Assembly (NCBI GenBank): GCA_014529385.2
Contig: CM043956.1
Span: 60,893,120-60,957,119, forward strand
Source: Adiantum capillus-veneris
Lineage: Eukaryota; Streptophyta; Polypodiopsida; Polypodiales; Pteridaceae
Length of the DNA: 64,000 bases
Direction of reading: 5' to 3'
This document shows positions 24,601 to 35,265 of this stretch, in pieces. The first letter of the stretch is position 1. Every line of letters begins with the position of its first letter. The translations under genes and the position numbers were made by a program. The notes beneath the pieces were generated by a model. That model worked only from the letters and a program-made list of their open reading frames with translations. It searched no databases and was not told the DNA's origin.

Positions 24601-26280
24601 ATAGGAACAGGAGATGACCCCGTGTATATGAAGGACCTCGAGGATGATTCAGATTCAGTCGAGACAATGGAGACTAGAACCAATACCACAAAGGGAAAGA
24701 CCGACAAAGAAAACCGTAACATGGAACCAAATGAAAACCGAATAAGAGAAAACCATAAAGAGCCTCTGAAAACACCACAAGTGTTTCCAAATCCAATCCA
24801 AGACCCCCAAGATAAACCGCAGGGGCAAAAAGGGAAGAATCGTAAAAAGAAGATTGGGACGTACCCAAACCCTGTAGACGAGATTAAGCAGGTGAAACAT
24901 CTAAGAGGTTTAGTGGAGGGGACTCAAAGGAAACTAGAACCAGAACCCATGCAGGTCAAAATTCATGACACAGTGTTTCCCACGCAAGTTCATCCACCCC
25001 ACATGAACCATAGACCGTTAGCCATATCTAGTATCATCCAAGAAGGGAGTGAGGACGGGACATCAGAAAGTGAGCATACACCTTTCTTGTTGGAAAGGAT
25101 GTTTAACGAAGGAATACCTGATCCCATTGAGGAATATGAGATTCCATCCTCACCAGTTCCTAGTCAAGGACCTACACCCTGCAAAACGCCAATGAATGTT
25201 GCCAAACTAGTGGACTTCATGTCTTCTGAGGTCCGAACCACGATCATAGCAAAGTTGTATGGAGATCCTGAGTTATTCCTTGCACTTCGAGCATTCCTTA
25301 ACGGAGAGCTACGAACGGGATTACCGCAGTTTGCGCAACCAAATAGGCCTGACTCGATTATGATTGATGAGGAAAATCATGTGCAATCACTTGACTTAGA
25401 TGGACACGAGTCTGTGATCGAGGTACCCATTAACGAATTAGGGCAGTATTTTGAAGGCGACGAGTCTAATGCGACCCTACCCATCACTACCAAGGGATTA
25501 ACTATAAAGGAAATTCTTGATGGTGGTGCGGGAGTTAGCATCGTTACAAAAGATTGTTGGGAATCCATGGGAAAACCCCGCCTCAGTGTTACTAACATTG
25601 TGGTAAAGATGGCAAATGGTACCATAGCCAAACCTATGGGGATGCTCAAGGATCTTAAGATCAAAGTTCTAGGACACAAGGTACGACATACGTTCATTGT
25701 AATGGATTTCTCTAAACACCTTATGTCATATGAAATGATTTTAGGACGACCATTCATGAGGGAAGCACAAATGGTTCACGATTGGTCTAAAAATCATGTC
25801 TATTTGCAATTCCAAGACTCTGTCCTTAGAGTGGATTTGGTGACTGGTAAGGTACACCCCTTAGGGAGTAAAACCATTATTGATCATCGCTCTGACACCA
25901 CAGTTCACTCGGCCCCACTACAATATTGTTACACTTGTAAGAAGGATACAGACATTGGCCAAGATTCTCCTTACATGGATGTGTTACCGGGTATGACGGA
26001 ATCAGACAATGTGGATTGGGTCCACCTAGCATCAACCATAGACACTTGGGGAAATAGGGGGACGACCTGGGTAACACCTGAGGGGGATGAAATGCCTATA
26101 CCCTTAAATATGCTACAAGCAATGCATATCGCTTCCGACAAGACTCATCCTAAGGTAACAAAGAAAACATACAAGTGGGTCCCTAAAGCTTCTTTAGTGA
26201 CCATAGCTAGTGCTAAAAAACAGAAGCCTTGTAAGAAACGTACCACTCGCTCCAAGAAAAGTAAGAAAATGTTGCGATAG
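21631..26280 (+). CDS. Element B Gag-protease polyprotein
   Basis: One open frame of 1,549 residues beginning MHLRSGRVLE. Residues 1-440 form a proline and serine-rich region. The gag core follows at about 450-640 (DARKHIEVFEQVCDSLGE, GKAGDWYRTL, FIRGLRNEGIYNGL). Four zinc knuckles follow at about 686, 708, 860 and 898, three of them with a CX2CX3HX4C spacing. A basic KKKKTRRKKSQ stretch is near 965. A retropepsin is at about 1,290-1,390, with ILDGGAGVS and MILGRPFMRE. Gag builds the particle and binds RNA, and the protease cuts the precursor. The frame looks whole, which fits the young LTR age. Starting at MHLRSG is supported by the same start in element A. Confidence 0.9.
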   Translation: MHLRSGRVLEHEHIESASVHTDTHYPSTISSRPSAGTQGSTTQDPKIAASDSSSDSEIMEAYPNQNTEREGHAPPEAPQPSTSMFSRFMETLGRATRSEPDANEAHEGGGKVDSPFTSQVDPTPPKSVHVDILPTSYQEGPVELPPSEVPSRVPLVTSKTTGSNIASTSQETVNTSTLEGLFINDHWTYDLHTEVLTDLHSGHAYHVGWIEIVQSTSSATSIEDQQKMICNVIHGIIQSERQNRGVNILSTGPMRFLDTSKAQQPTLSQMETPLMSPMDPSYVISPGVSMQSEPPSENFSFPNLAQPSIKENTVLTPGISLTENVPMTSTVSAVPLPSVVVPNMGPRPYVPLAPYAHMAPTPPIVPLAYAPRVPLPSSYPSGPMPGYVPYPASSTYMPRPVPVPLPHMIPRVPPPALPPHIGDLAAFAQTIGRSIAENMRHASDREPRSKAVQIAKLTQKFNGDEDARKHIEVFEQVCDSLGEHNELHKCNALSLTLSGKAGDWYRTLRVDEKTIYPTLRRLFLKEYIREGVLWGVASQLQKAERKEGESVRDFISRIKHLNSRCPVNERFNNNQLLDRFIRGLRNEGIYNGLVIRGITTWEDVTANAIQLEDNLMIAGMRVSTDTRSTSSQAIEYEPMTAKPIANEPKVFETFLTDLTKAIQESLKDNRPPQNSHMYPRREQQWCSICLGPHSTSECPTFRVKFNGTCNACGRYGHQAKDCLMIKRMMANRPPVAWTDAPRAPVLMPAPPVEQLPQHMVPRSQNVVQATPLPPPVLGPQPPHPRVAPMNQVGCEPSNAYADGCEEEIDTSIAYGLDTLEEFPIYYMEDCWGQVKPVYQAAALASRGQNINTQARRPPLQCYECGGPHRAAECPIRLQKNAAQMQMNQGSTSAMPILTCNRCGIDHLIAQCPYNPNAPKITPLNLVEIASVTSPIPPVAPAYAITRSMLQGPGHILEERDTASIIQAKKKKTRRKKSQNTENSKPSSKTNIGTGDDPVYMKDLEDDSDSVETMETRTNTTKGKTDKENRNMEPNENRIRENHKEPLKTPQVFPNPIQDPQDKPQGQKGKNRKKKIGTYPNPVDEIKQVKHLRGLVEGTQRKLEPEPMQVKIHDTVFPTQVHPPHMNHRPLAISSIIQEGSEDGTSESEHTPFLLERMFNEGIPDPIEEYEIPSSPVPSQGPTPCKTPMNVAKLVDFMSSEVRTTIIAKLYGDPELFLALRAFLNGELRTGLPQFAQPNRPDSIMIDEENHVQSLDLDGHESVIEVPINELGQYFEGDESNATLPITTKGLTIKEILDGGAGVSIVTKDCWESMGKPRLSVTNIVVKMANGTIAKPMGMLKDLKIKVLGHKVRHTFIVMDFSKHLMSYEMILGRPFMREAQMVHDWSKNHVYLQFQDSVLRVDLVTGKVHPLGSKTIIDHRSDTTVHSAPLQYCYTCKKDTDIGQDSPYMDVLPGMTESDNVDWVHLASTIDTWGNRGTTWVTPEGDEMPIPLNMLQAMHIASDKTHPKVTKKTYKWVPKASLVTIASAKKQKPCKKRTTRSKKSKKMLR

Positions 26281-26970
26281 ATCCCTAAACGACTATTGGA
26301 AGCCCAAGGCTACTATCAAGGAAATGATCAAATCTGGGTGCCAAAACGTAGATTGTACTCTTACCTATCACCTGGCCCATGTAAACCCAATCCTGTGGCT
26401 CCAAAACAAATTGAAAATCGTGGAAAGGAAAAAATCACAGAATGCTACACACCCGCTCCCGAGCTAGTTTGGGTACCAAAGAAAGAACGATTTGTTCCAC
26501 CTAGCTCAGGAGGGGGGGAGTCCCATGAAGATTCTAGCTCCTCATGTAATACATCCATAGAGGTAAAAGCTTCTACACAACCTCCATCTATAGTAGTGGA
26601 CCTCCATGAAGCTACAAAAGAATCCACACCTCCCAGTGTTCAAGAATCACCTAATGAACCACTTCAAGTTCGATCCTGGGAGAGTACCTTACCACCGTTG
26701 CAGCTTGACAAGGCACTACTGGCAAAAATCCTCACCTATTACCAACTGGAACAATTGGTTTCAAAGGGTGGCAAGCTCATTTCAAACGGTATGATCTACC
26801 CAAGGAAGGGGGGAGTGTTTGCTGACAATCATCATTCATTTGTTTCCCTCTCAACCTTTCTCCCTGACCTCTTAATCTCCGATCTTAGGGAATGTACATA
26901 TAAAGCTTTATACTCACAAAAAAAAAAAAAAAAAGAGCAAGAGCAATTAGCAAACGAGTATGCACATTAA
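26281..26970 (+). mobile_element. Element B 3' coding region
   Basis: A 224-residue frame (26,296-26,970) following the gag-protease frame and homologous to the element A region at 590-1,430. It contains QIWVPKRRLYSYLSPGPC and ends in an A run. Nothing in it resembles a known enzyme domain and there are no membrane segments. Its function is unknown, but conservation of the same text in two copies of different ages suggests that it is a normal part of this family. Confidence 0.6.
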
Positions 26971-28399
26971 AGTCAAAACATTGACTCAGACCTACACATG
27001 TCACATCTGGTACAGTGAAACAGAAACCTATGCCATAAAACACCTTTGATCCTCATCACTTGAGTGATGGAGGGTAGGTAAGATTAGTACGATAGGAGTG
27101 TTTCTGTTTTAGAGTTGAGTGATTAACAAAGTTCTCTTTTCCCACTGATGTGCCTCCTAGAGGTATTGTTTGTGTTTCATAGTGTGTACAGGAACGTGTT
27201 GCTATTGATAGGATTTGGACCTTCATGGAACCTTCAAATCAAGCGCGACCATCGACACAAACAGGTGTTTCTTGTCCATTAGCATTGCCCTTATCTTTTG
27301 TGCATGCATGTTTGTCTGCTTTGATTGTGATTGGTAGCATAATATTCAGCGCATTGGCTTAGTATCAAACATTTAATTCAATGCAATCTTTTGTCATAAT
27401 CACTTGTTTAGGTGTAAAAATCAAGCAGTCCGACTAAGCTAGTTTGACCAAGCTAGGTATTAGAAATCTTCTCTTAATACCATGGGGAATGCCTTCCTAA
27501 TAAACAATGGTTACTTAGGTTCTTAATCCGATTTAGGCAGCATTGTATGAAATGTACTAGGGCTTTCTAGTGGGCTTAACCCTATTGACCTTTAGCTTAA
27601 GTATTATAAAGGGAGTTTACTAATGTGATGAGCCTGGGGAGGGTAACAGTGTTATATGACCCCCCAAAGTTACAAAATTTAAATGCTGAAAATGAACAAA
27701 CAAAAAAAACATAAGTGCCACAAATGAAAAATCTTATGCTGGAAGAGAAATCCTGGCTTGAATTGGTACTTCACTCACATGTATCGCCTATGGTACTAGA
27801 GCCCTAGAGGTTCCCAGTGTGGGCGCTTTTCCTTGAAAAGCAAAAAACCCAAGGCATACAAAATAAGCACACACATCATAATTGAATCAATGTGAAAAGA
27901 CCTTGGGGGGTCAAAGAAAAAGTAATCAGTCAGGCGATGATTTCATGAGAAATTCCTTTTATGGTAGCTTAACTACAAGGTTTTCTAGATATAGCCTCTA
28001 GTCAGCCCTCGAACATGAATACTTGGCTCTCGCGATTAAACAACTTAATTGACCACAGAAAATTAAGAAGCTTACCCATGGTATTAATATTCGATCTCTA
28101 GTGCTTTTCGACCGTCAAATTAGCGACCCCAGACTTGTTTAATTTTTTACCTTTACATCTGTTTATGCATTTGATTACATTGCAATTTAATGTTCATTGC
28201 TACCAAATTGTTTGAAATTCTTTGACCAATCAATTTTTCTATCTAAAACTGCATATGCTTTTTAAGAGAATGCCATTATTGTGCCAATGTTGTTTGATTT
28301 TGCAGTGACTGAAGAAGGCTAAGGACATTCATCTCAAATGCTCTTCCACCTCGACAAACCAGCTTCAACTCAATAGCTTCCGAGGACGGAATCTACATC
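26971..28399 (+). mobile_element. Element B 3' non-coding internal region
   Basis: About 1.4 kb with no gene that I can support. Its first part matches the left end of the window, which belongs to element A. It has C-rich and A-rich runs near 27,660-27,710 and 27,830-27,930, and ends in the polypurine tract. Confidence 0.65.
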
Positions 28400-28411
28400 A
28401 GGAAGGGGGGC
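28400..28411 (+). other. Element B polypurine tract
   Basis: AGGAAGGGGGGC lies two bases before the 3' LTR. LTR elements prime plus-strand DNA synthesis from such a tract. The position directly beside the LTR start TGTTAACC supports the boundary. Confidence 0.8.
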
Positions 28412-28412
28412 A

Positions 28413-28986
28413 TGTTAACCCTCACGGCTCACGGACACCCATCACCTACGATGGACGTGTATAATGTATTTGGTAGAGTCAGGTACCGGGCTTGTCGGTC
28501 CAATAGGGAAAGGTAGAGTGATCGTCGATGAGAGGCGCACTTTAACTTGGACATTCAAGGGATTAGTTGGTTAAGCATGGGCGCCCAAGTGTGAATGGGG
28601 TGAGCTCCTATAAAAGCCAACTAAACCTAATTTTTACTCATTCTCTCATTTGTGCAATTGAAGAGTGCTCTTGCTCCATCTCCATCTTCTTCTTCTTCAC
28701 CTCCTTGTGTGTGTGTGTGTGAGAGAGAGAGAGAGGGAGAGTGTGTGTGCGATCGAGCATTACGAAGGCACGACGGCGGCGAAGCGGTTGAGCGCGGCAC
28801 GACTGCAGCTTCTTCTTCATCGCGGCGAGGAATCCACCACGAAGGCGAGCGTAGAGCGGTGAGTGACACACCCTTTGTTTTCTTGAGCTTGCTAGTTTAG
28901 GCTTGTTGTGTGCTTGGAGCCGTTTGTGGCTCGCATACGGTGTATTGGCAAGTCCCTTGCTTCGACAGTGTGGCAAGGAGCGCACA
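28413..28986 (+). repeat. Element B 3' LTR
   Basis: 574 bases from TGTTAACCC to GCGCACA, followed by the AAACC target repeat. It differs from the 5' LTR by three C/T changes and by the lengths of the (GT)n and (AG)n parts. The TATAAAA box is at 28,609. Confidence 0.95.
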
Positions 28987-29049
28987 AAACCCCGAAGTTT
29001 AAAGGGAATTTTCTTTACTAACTTAATCAGCAATTAAAACATGCTAATT

Positions 29050-29415
29050 GTGTTCCCTTAGTGTGGAATGGGATACACCTATCTAGAGAGCAAGAGTAGC
29101 TCAAAAAGAGAGAGAGAGTATCATAGAGAACTAGATAATATGATCAGTATGATTGTTACCCATGTATATGGTAGCGATGTTTGTGAACACTTTTAGGACC
29201 ACTGCGGCACTTTTTCCCCTCACTACTAATAGTGTTCCCTTAGTCATAATAGTGTGGAATGGGATACACCTATCTAGAGATCAAGAGTAGCTCAAAAAGA
29301 GAGAGAGTGTCACTGAGAACTAGATAGTATGATCGTTACCCATGTATATGGTAGTGATGTTTGTGAACACACTTAGGACCATTGCGGCACTTTTTTCTCT
29401 CACTACTAGAAGGTT
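29050..29415 (+). repeat. 182-base tandem duplication over the start of an old copia LTR
   Basis: Units start at 29,050 and 29,232, both GTGTTCCCTTAG. Each holds a flank with AGTAGCTCAAAAAGAGAG followed by the first 75-80 bases of the copia LTR (TTACCCATGTATATGG). So the LTR start is present twice, at 29,154 and 29,334. The second unit has about eight extra bases near its start. Confidence 0.8.
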
Positions 29416-30059
29416 TTTCCCCCCATGCTTTGTATATATGTCCATCACTCTAGGGCTATCTTATTTTGTATTCACACACTTAGTAATATATTCTCCGTTG
29501 TGTGCCTTGAGCTTCTTCCTTATCTCCAAGTTGTGTGTGCATTCCTACATTCTTAACTCCAATAATTGGTATTACAGCAGGTAGTGTCCTCCTAGGCATA
29601 GTCGTCAGTGTGTCGTCAAAACCCCTTATTAATTTTCTCCAATTTGGGTGAGCTTTGGTGAGCTTCAGGAAGTCCATATATACTTTGGGAAATCTTGTAG
29701 CACATGGTGCACTCAAAAGTTTGATGTGGGCTCATTTTGGCCCCTATTTCCACTACTACAAGTATTACGCAAGCAATTTTGCCCTTTTTGTGCAAAATTT
29801 CTTTCCCACTGTAAATTTTTGCATAGCAGTGTTGGGATTATGGCCTTTGGCCTAAACCTCTCCAATATTATGGGCATGACCTCGTGTACAGTCAACAGTC
29901 TAGTCACCCTATGAGCATGTTAGGCCACATGGCCTAGCATGCAGGCTAGGGTAGTTACACAAATTAAAATAGGTATCAACTAATATGGTGTCACACAGAC
30001 TAAAGAATCCATCCATATCTACAGTACATCAATATATTCACAAAAGTAATCAGTGGCAG

Positions 30060-30730
30060 CACAGACATGAAGGCAATTCTCCTCCTCTTGATCTTTGTCT
30101 TCGCCCACATTCTCTACAAGGTTGATTTCTCCTTTGTCTCTAGTATTGCCACTATGGCATTTTGTCGGTGGATGATCTTTGTTGCATTTTCTATAGAATT
30201 TTCTTTTCTAGCAATCTTTAGAAAAATTCCTTGATTTGCCACATTTATAAAGCTTCTGATTATTGTTCCTAGTTGTTGAAGATGCGATGTAAGCCCCTTC
30301 AATTGTTAAAGCCTTCTTCACTTGCTTTTTCTCTTCTTCAATTAATGCACTGATCACATGTTCCAAAGTTGGTGTAGGGTCCTTTTATTCTAGCATTGTG
30401 ACAATGTTGTCAAATTTTTTGGGGATGGCACTTGAAAGCACAACGACCTTATCTTCTTCGAGAAGTTGACACTCAATGTAGATTAATTGAGTGATGATAC
30501 TCATCAACCTATTCATGAGGCTTGAAATATCCTCTCCTTGAAGCATTGTGAGTTTGGCTTATCTTACTCATTTTTTGCTTAGCACCCAAAATTTTCCTCT
30601 AAGATGGTCCATGCTTGGATGTCCCTGGTGCAATTGTCATTGAAGTGCACATAATTATCTTGCAATGAAGTGATAATTATGCCAAGAGCCTGTTCATCTT
30701 TGGCTTGAACTTTTGCAATCTAGGCTCTAG
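30060..30730 (-). mobile_element. Copia gag remnant, minus strand
   Basis: Reading the minus strand gives gag-like text with a single zinc-knuckle-like phrase (YKCGKSRNFSKDC near 30,220) and upstream text about an LQDNYVHF-type helix, as in the UBN2 gag of copia elements. Only gag is seen. Broken. Confidence 0.5.
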
Positions 30731-30973
30731 TGAACAAACCACAATTGTGTGTGCATAAGGTAACCTCATAGTTTGTTTAAGAGCAGACCATGGTTTAAGA
30801 ACAGACCACATTTGCTTAGAGTTTGTTTAGCAGCCCGTGGTTTAAGAATAGACCACAAGTCCTTGTGCATAAGGTAACCTCATTAGTTTGTTCTTCCATG
30901 TATGGAAACCCTCCCCATTGAATTTTTTGATTCTCTGTTCTCCCATAGTGCTGGGTAGAGGGGTGGTCTTTAT

Positions 30974-30976
<3 letters not shown>

Positions 30977-31032
<56 letters not shown>
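30977..31032. repeat. (AG)n microsatellite
   Basis: About 28 AG units with one AGCGAG interruption near the end. It generates spurious serine-leucine and arginine-glutamate frames. Confidence 0.95.
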
Positions 31033-31035
<3 letters not shown>

Positions 31036-34000
31036 ATTATCCTTGTCTTGAAGCTCAATTTAAGAGAAGCTTGAGCTTGTCTTGAGAATTGATTTCTTTT
31101 TTGTGAAGCTTGGAGCCTTCGGGTTGCCTTCTCAATTCTTTGAAGTGAGATGCTCTTTTGGTTATTCGGGTGCAATTGATCCAAGTTTCTAATATCTCCC
31201 TCTATTATCCCTTTCCAATCCCTAATTAATGGCCAATTAGCTAGTGTGGTCATGTTCTTGAGTTTATCTCTTGGGCCACTACCTTCCTAGTTAATCAAGG
31301 CTTAGTAATTGTCGGATTATTGCATTCGCATCTCAAATAAGCTCTCAATATGAGCACAATTTGAGATTCTTTCATCAGTGTGTCTTTTCAATCCTTCAAT
31401 TAAGCTCCCTAATGCTTGATTTTTCTTCACTTTACCCTATGTATGTCTATATCATGCATTGGGTTTGTGTGGAAAAACTTCTTTTTAAAAGTTTTCAATT
31501 GAGTCCAATGTGGATCACTTTGGTGCTTATTTGATAGGATTATTATGCTCTTTGAGGATCACTGTGTGTGAACTTCCTATGTGTGTAGACCAGCCAGAGA
31601 GACATCAGAGTTTTACACATTGATCAATTTGACTTTTTACTCTTGTGTGTATGTGTATATACACTTTGGTGGGAACCATATACTACAAAGATTTTTTTTG
31701 GCAAGCCAATGGCGTGTGCAACAACATGAGCTCTTCTTGCCAAGCATCCTAGAATCTGTAGCGCATGCATCTTGAGCAAATGCTAAAGCTTGCATGAAAC
31801 CAACCCCGCTTGCACGCTACTAGCTTGCCAGCTTTCACTACGCACTAAGCTCGCAAATTTCCCATCTCGGGTCCATCGCAAGCCAACGTGCATGCATGCC
31901 CAATCGGGTCATACCCTACAACCTTGTGCATGCTCATTGTCAACGTCAGCTCACCACTCCTGGCCTAGAATTTCGTGCTACCACACCCAATTGTGCCTAC
32001 ATGCAAGCCACGACCTCTTTGCAAGTCTATACCAACCAATTCTTAGTGGATTTCTTTCATTTTCAAACAATCTATGCAACTATAGTCAATGTGACTACCC
32101 GAGTGCATGAATACTTCAATTTGTGTGACTACTAGCCTGCGTGGCATTGAGTCTTGATTCAACATACTTCAATAGAGTCCGAATTTCAAGGGGAGGATTC
32201 TTGGGAGTATGACCTTTGGCCTAGACCTCTCAAATACTATGGGCAGGATGTCGTGTACAATCATTAGCTAGTCACCCAATAGCTCGGGGTGTTCACTATG
32301 TGTAAAACTACCATATCACGTGTGTTCAAGATGTGTTTGTAAAACCCCTTATCTGTGAATTTTGTTAAGAATATAATGCACCCTTTTCTTTTAAAATCTG
32401 TAAGTTTTTTCCAAATTTGAAAAAATAATGCCCTTTTGTATATATATTTATGTAAGTTTCAAGAACTTTAAATACCCTTCTGTTGAACTCACGTGATAGG
32501 TTACATTTTTAGTAGGCGACCTCCCTGGGCCCAATAGCATGTGAGGGCACCTGGCTTAGCACACATGGCATGGTGAGTTGCACAAGAGTCCAAAAAGTTA
32601 TCCCAATACAAGTGGTCATTTTGACCATTCACTTGTGCAAACTATCCTAGATGCATTACCACATTTGTATCATACTTTTTCTTCAACTTTGAGGCTTGTT
32701 GCATAGGGCAATGATAATGTTGATGGGTTGGTTGGTTTGTTGTTACAAGAGGCTATGCCAAGATAAGACAAGGCTGAACAATGTGTTATTGATCAGGCCT
32801 TTGTTGTTTCACAAAGAAGAGGTAGCAATAACAATGTTGCTACTTCCAATGTTCCTACTTCAAGTAGCAAACTATATGTGAGACATGCATTCCATAGCAA
32901 CAATGCATCTGAAAAATTTGCTAAAGAGGAAAGAAAGTTTGCACTGCTACTATTGAAGAGCTACTGATCATTTGATAAAGCAATGTCCTAAAAGGCTAAA
33001 GAGGCAACAAGTAAGAAAGAAAGTGAATCGTCTTTAAATACAATCATTGCAGAATCTACAAATTTTGTTGTTGATGTAGAATGGGATTTTAGCGCACAAT
33101 GTCAATATGAGCTTCTTATGCATGATGCATGCATGATTGAGGCTACAAATTCACATGTGTTGTATTTTGGCAGTGGTCGTACAAAGCACATTACATCTCA
33201 TTGTGACATGTTCACTTCTCTTGATGATGTTGCCAATGGGACTATTGGCATCTGTGCCAACAATTCCTCTTATCTAGTTCAAGGAGTTGGAAAGATTGTG
33301 CACTCCAATTAATAATGGTAGTTTCTTAAACTTTTTGATGTAAATTTTGTGCCTAGGATCAAGAAGAATCTATTTTCTATTTTTACATTGGCATTACTTA
33401 AATCTTGTTGTAAAGTTAATGGATGACGAATGCATTGTTCACTATCTCACTTCACGTGATACTATTGTGGCATCAGGTACCTTGTCTCATGGGTTGTACA
33501 AGCTCAATTCTTTTAACAAGTGTGTGGAAAACTTTGCAAATGCAGATACAGATTCTAAAGTTGTTTGCTAAACTATGGCATGCATGGTTTGGGCATCTAA
33601 ATTTTGTTGTTTTGATGCGTTTGCATGAATCTAATATGGCTACCTCATTTCCCCCTTTGCAGGCACCATCTAGGCATGTTTATGAGTGCAAAAAAATGTA
33701 GTGTTCTAATTCATTGGAGGCTATGCACAAGTTATATCTTGTTCATAGTGATTTTTGTGGCCCAATGCACACTCCTTTCACTAATAGTTTGTACTTCATC
33801 ACTTTTATTGATGATTACTCATGGCAGACATGGGTATATCCACTTAAGGCAAATTTCAAAGTGTTTATGTGCTTCAAACAATTTTTGCTATTGACTAAAA
33901 ATGTTTCTAGTTGTATTGTGTGCACTCTTTGTTTTGATCGAGGGGAGGAGTATATGTCAAAAGATTTTGATGCACTCCTGGCTGGTCGCAAAATAAAACA

Positions 34001-34963
34001 CCAATGTACAGTGCCTTATACACCTCAACAAAATGGTGTTGCTGAGAGGAAAAACAAATCACTTATGGAGATGGCATGATGTATGGTCAAAAACCCAGCT
34101 TTGCTCCATGGTTTTTTGGCTAGAGGATCTCATGTGTACTACCTACATACTTAATAGGTGTCCCACAAAAGCTTTGTAGTCTATGACTCAATATGTGGCA
34201 TGGCATGAAGAAGCCATCCATTGGATGCTTGCATGTTTTTAGTTCTTTGGCTTATGCTCTAGTGCCACAACAACATTGCAAGGCAGTGGATGATAAGACT
34301 ATCAAATGCATCTTTGTTTGTTACATTTCTAAAAGTAAGGGTTGCAAGTTATATAATCCATAGCCAAAACTAATATCTTGACTTCTCAAGATGTTGTTTT
34401 TTGGAAGATGTAGCGTTTTTGTGGAAGATATAGTTCAACCCTTGTTATCATGTACTAAAGAGATAGCTGTAAGCTCACATGATAATTTTGATATCTTTTT
34501 GCCTCTTTTCAATGGTGGGAATACAAACGTTAGTCGAGGCAAATATTTAGACTACATAGGTTTCAAGTGATGTGACACATCACTTTATTTCTAATGTAGA
34601 TGTAAATGATGCACTTGATGAGGAAAGGACTCAAAATGAGGAAGCTAGAGGTATACCAAAATGGTTGGTGCATACTTCGCAAGACAGTAAAGTGGATGCA
34701 CCTCTCTTTAGTCATACTCCTTTGGGTTTTCATCATGCTTCTGGTGTATCATTTTGTTATGCTTTTTGATGAGCATTAGAAAAAATATGAACCCTCTAGT
34801 AGGCCTTTGGGATTAAAGTTAATTAGAGGCGAGTTAATGAGAAGAGGGTGGTGGACACACTCTATGCCCTCAAAAAAGTAGGGGGACAAAGTAGTCTTAC
34901 ACTTCTTAATGGCCTCTTACCTAGTGAGAAGGTGGGGGGGGGAAGAGGGGGGGCTCTTGGAAC

Positions 34964-35190
34964 TGTTGGAATTAGGGTTGCAGAGAAACACACACAGCTT
35001 GGAGAAGACGAAGGAAGCTCAAGGCACACAATAGAGAGTGTGTTACTTAGTGTGCAATGGAAAGATAGATAGCCCTAGAGTGATGGGCGTATATACAATG
35101 CACGGGGGAAAAAACCTCCTAAAGAGGGAAAAAATGCCCCGGCGGTCCTAGTGTGTTCACACACATCACTACCACATGTATATGGTAACA
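34964..35190 (-). repeat. Copia 3' LTR
   Basis: 227 bases, on the plus strand from TGTTGGAATTAG to ATGGTAACA. In element orientation it starts TGTTACCATATAC and ends CTAATTCCAACA. It is identical by eye to the copy at 39,915. The neighbouring purine run CCAGGGGGGATT (35,191-35,202, minus strand) serves as the polypurine tract. Confidence 0.95.
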
Positions 35191-35265
35191 AATCCCCCCT
35201 GGAGTGATGCGGTGAACGAGAGCTGGCACATGAGTAAAGGGAAGTGCCATGCCCTGAGGACAGGA

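Larger units (their letters stand above)
20003..28991 (+). mobile_element. Element B: young Ty3/gypsy element carrying gag and protease only
   Basis: The element proper is 20,008-28,986, flanked by a 5-base target duplication AAACC at 20,003-20,007 and 28,987-28,991. The parts are two LTRs, a tRNA-Asp-like primer site, a repeat-rich leader, one long gag-protease frame, a shorter 3' coding region, a 3' non-coding region and a polypurine tract. I recognise no RT, RNase H or integrase, so it appears to be a non-autonomous member of the element A family. The LTRs differ at three bases plus a length change in a microsatellite, about 0.5 percent. With a rate of 1.3e-8 per site per year (a grass rate, used as an assumption) this would be a few hundred thousand years. 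Confidence 0.92.
29830..32660 (+). mobile_element. Decayed LTR element nested in the old copia leader
   Basis: Two similar pieces, from 29,830 (TGTTGGGATTATGGCC) and from about 32,199 (TTGGGAGTATGACC), share phrases such as CTTTGGCCTA, TATGGGCA and GTCGTGTACA-like text, and look like LTRs in direct orientation. The second piece follows a purine-rich run CAAGGGGAGGATTC, as a 3' LTR should. The right-hand boundary is uncertain. A minus-strand copia gag remnant lies inside it, so more than one element may be involved. Very broken. Confidence 0.45.
29334..34780 (+). mobile_element. Old Ty1/copia element, same family as the one at 34,964
   Basis: A plus-strand, decayed copy. Parts seen are the 5' LTR (29,334-29,564), an initiator tRNA-Met-like primer site (29,567-29,578), a leader matching that of the intact copia copy, a gag remnant from about 32,680, protease and integrase remnants to about 34,080, and a remnant of the region after integrase to 34,780. 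No 3' LTR is seen. It is heavily broken (well over ten breaks) and a further LTR element is nested in its leader. The divergence from the intact copy is large, so it is old. Confidence 0.8.
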
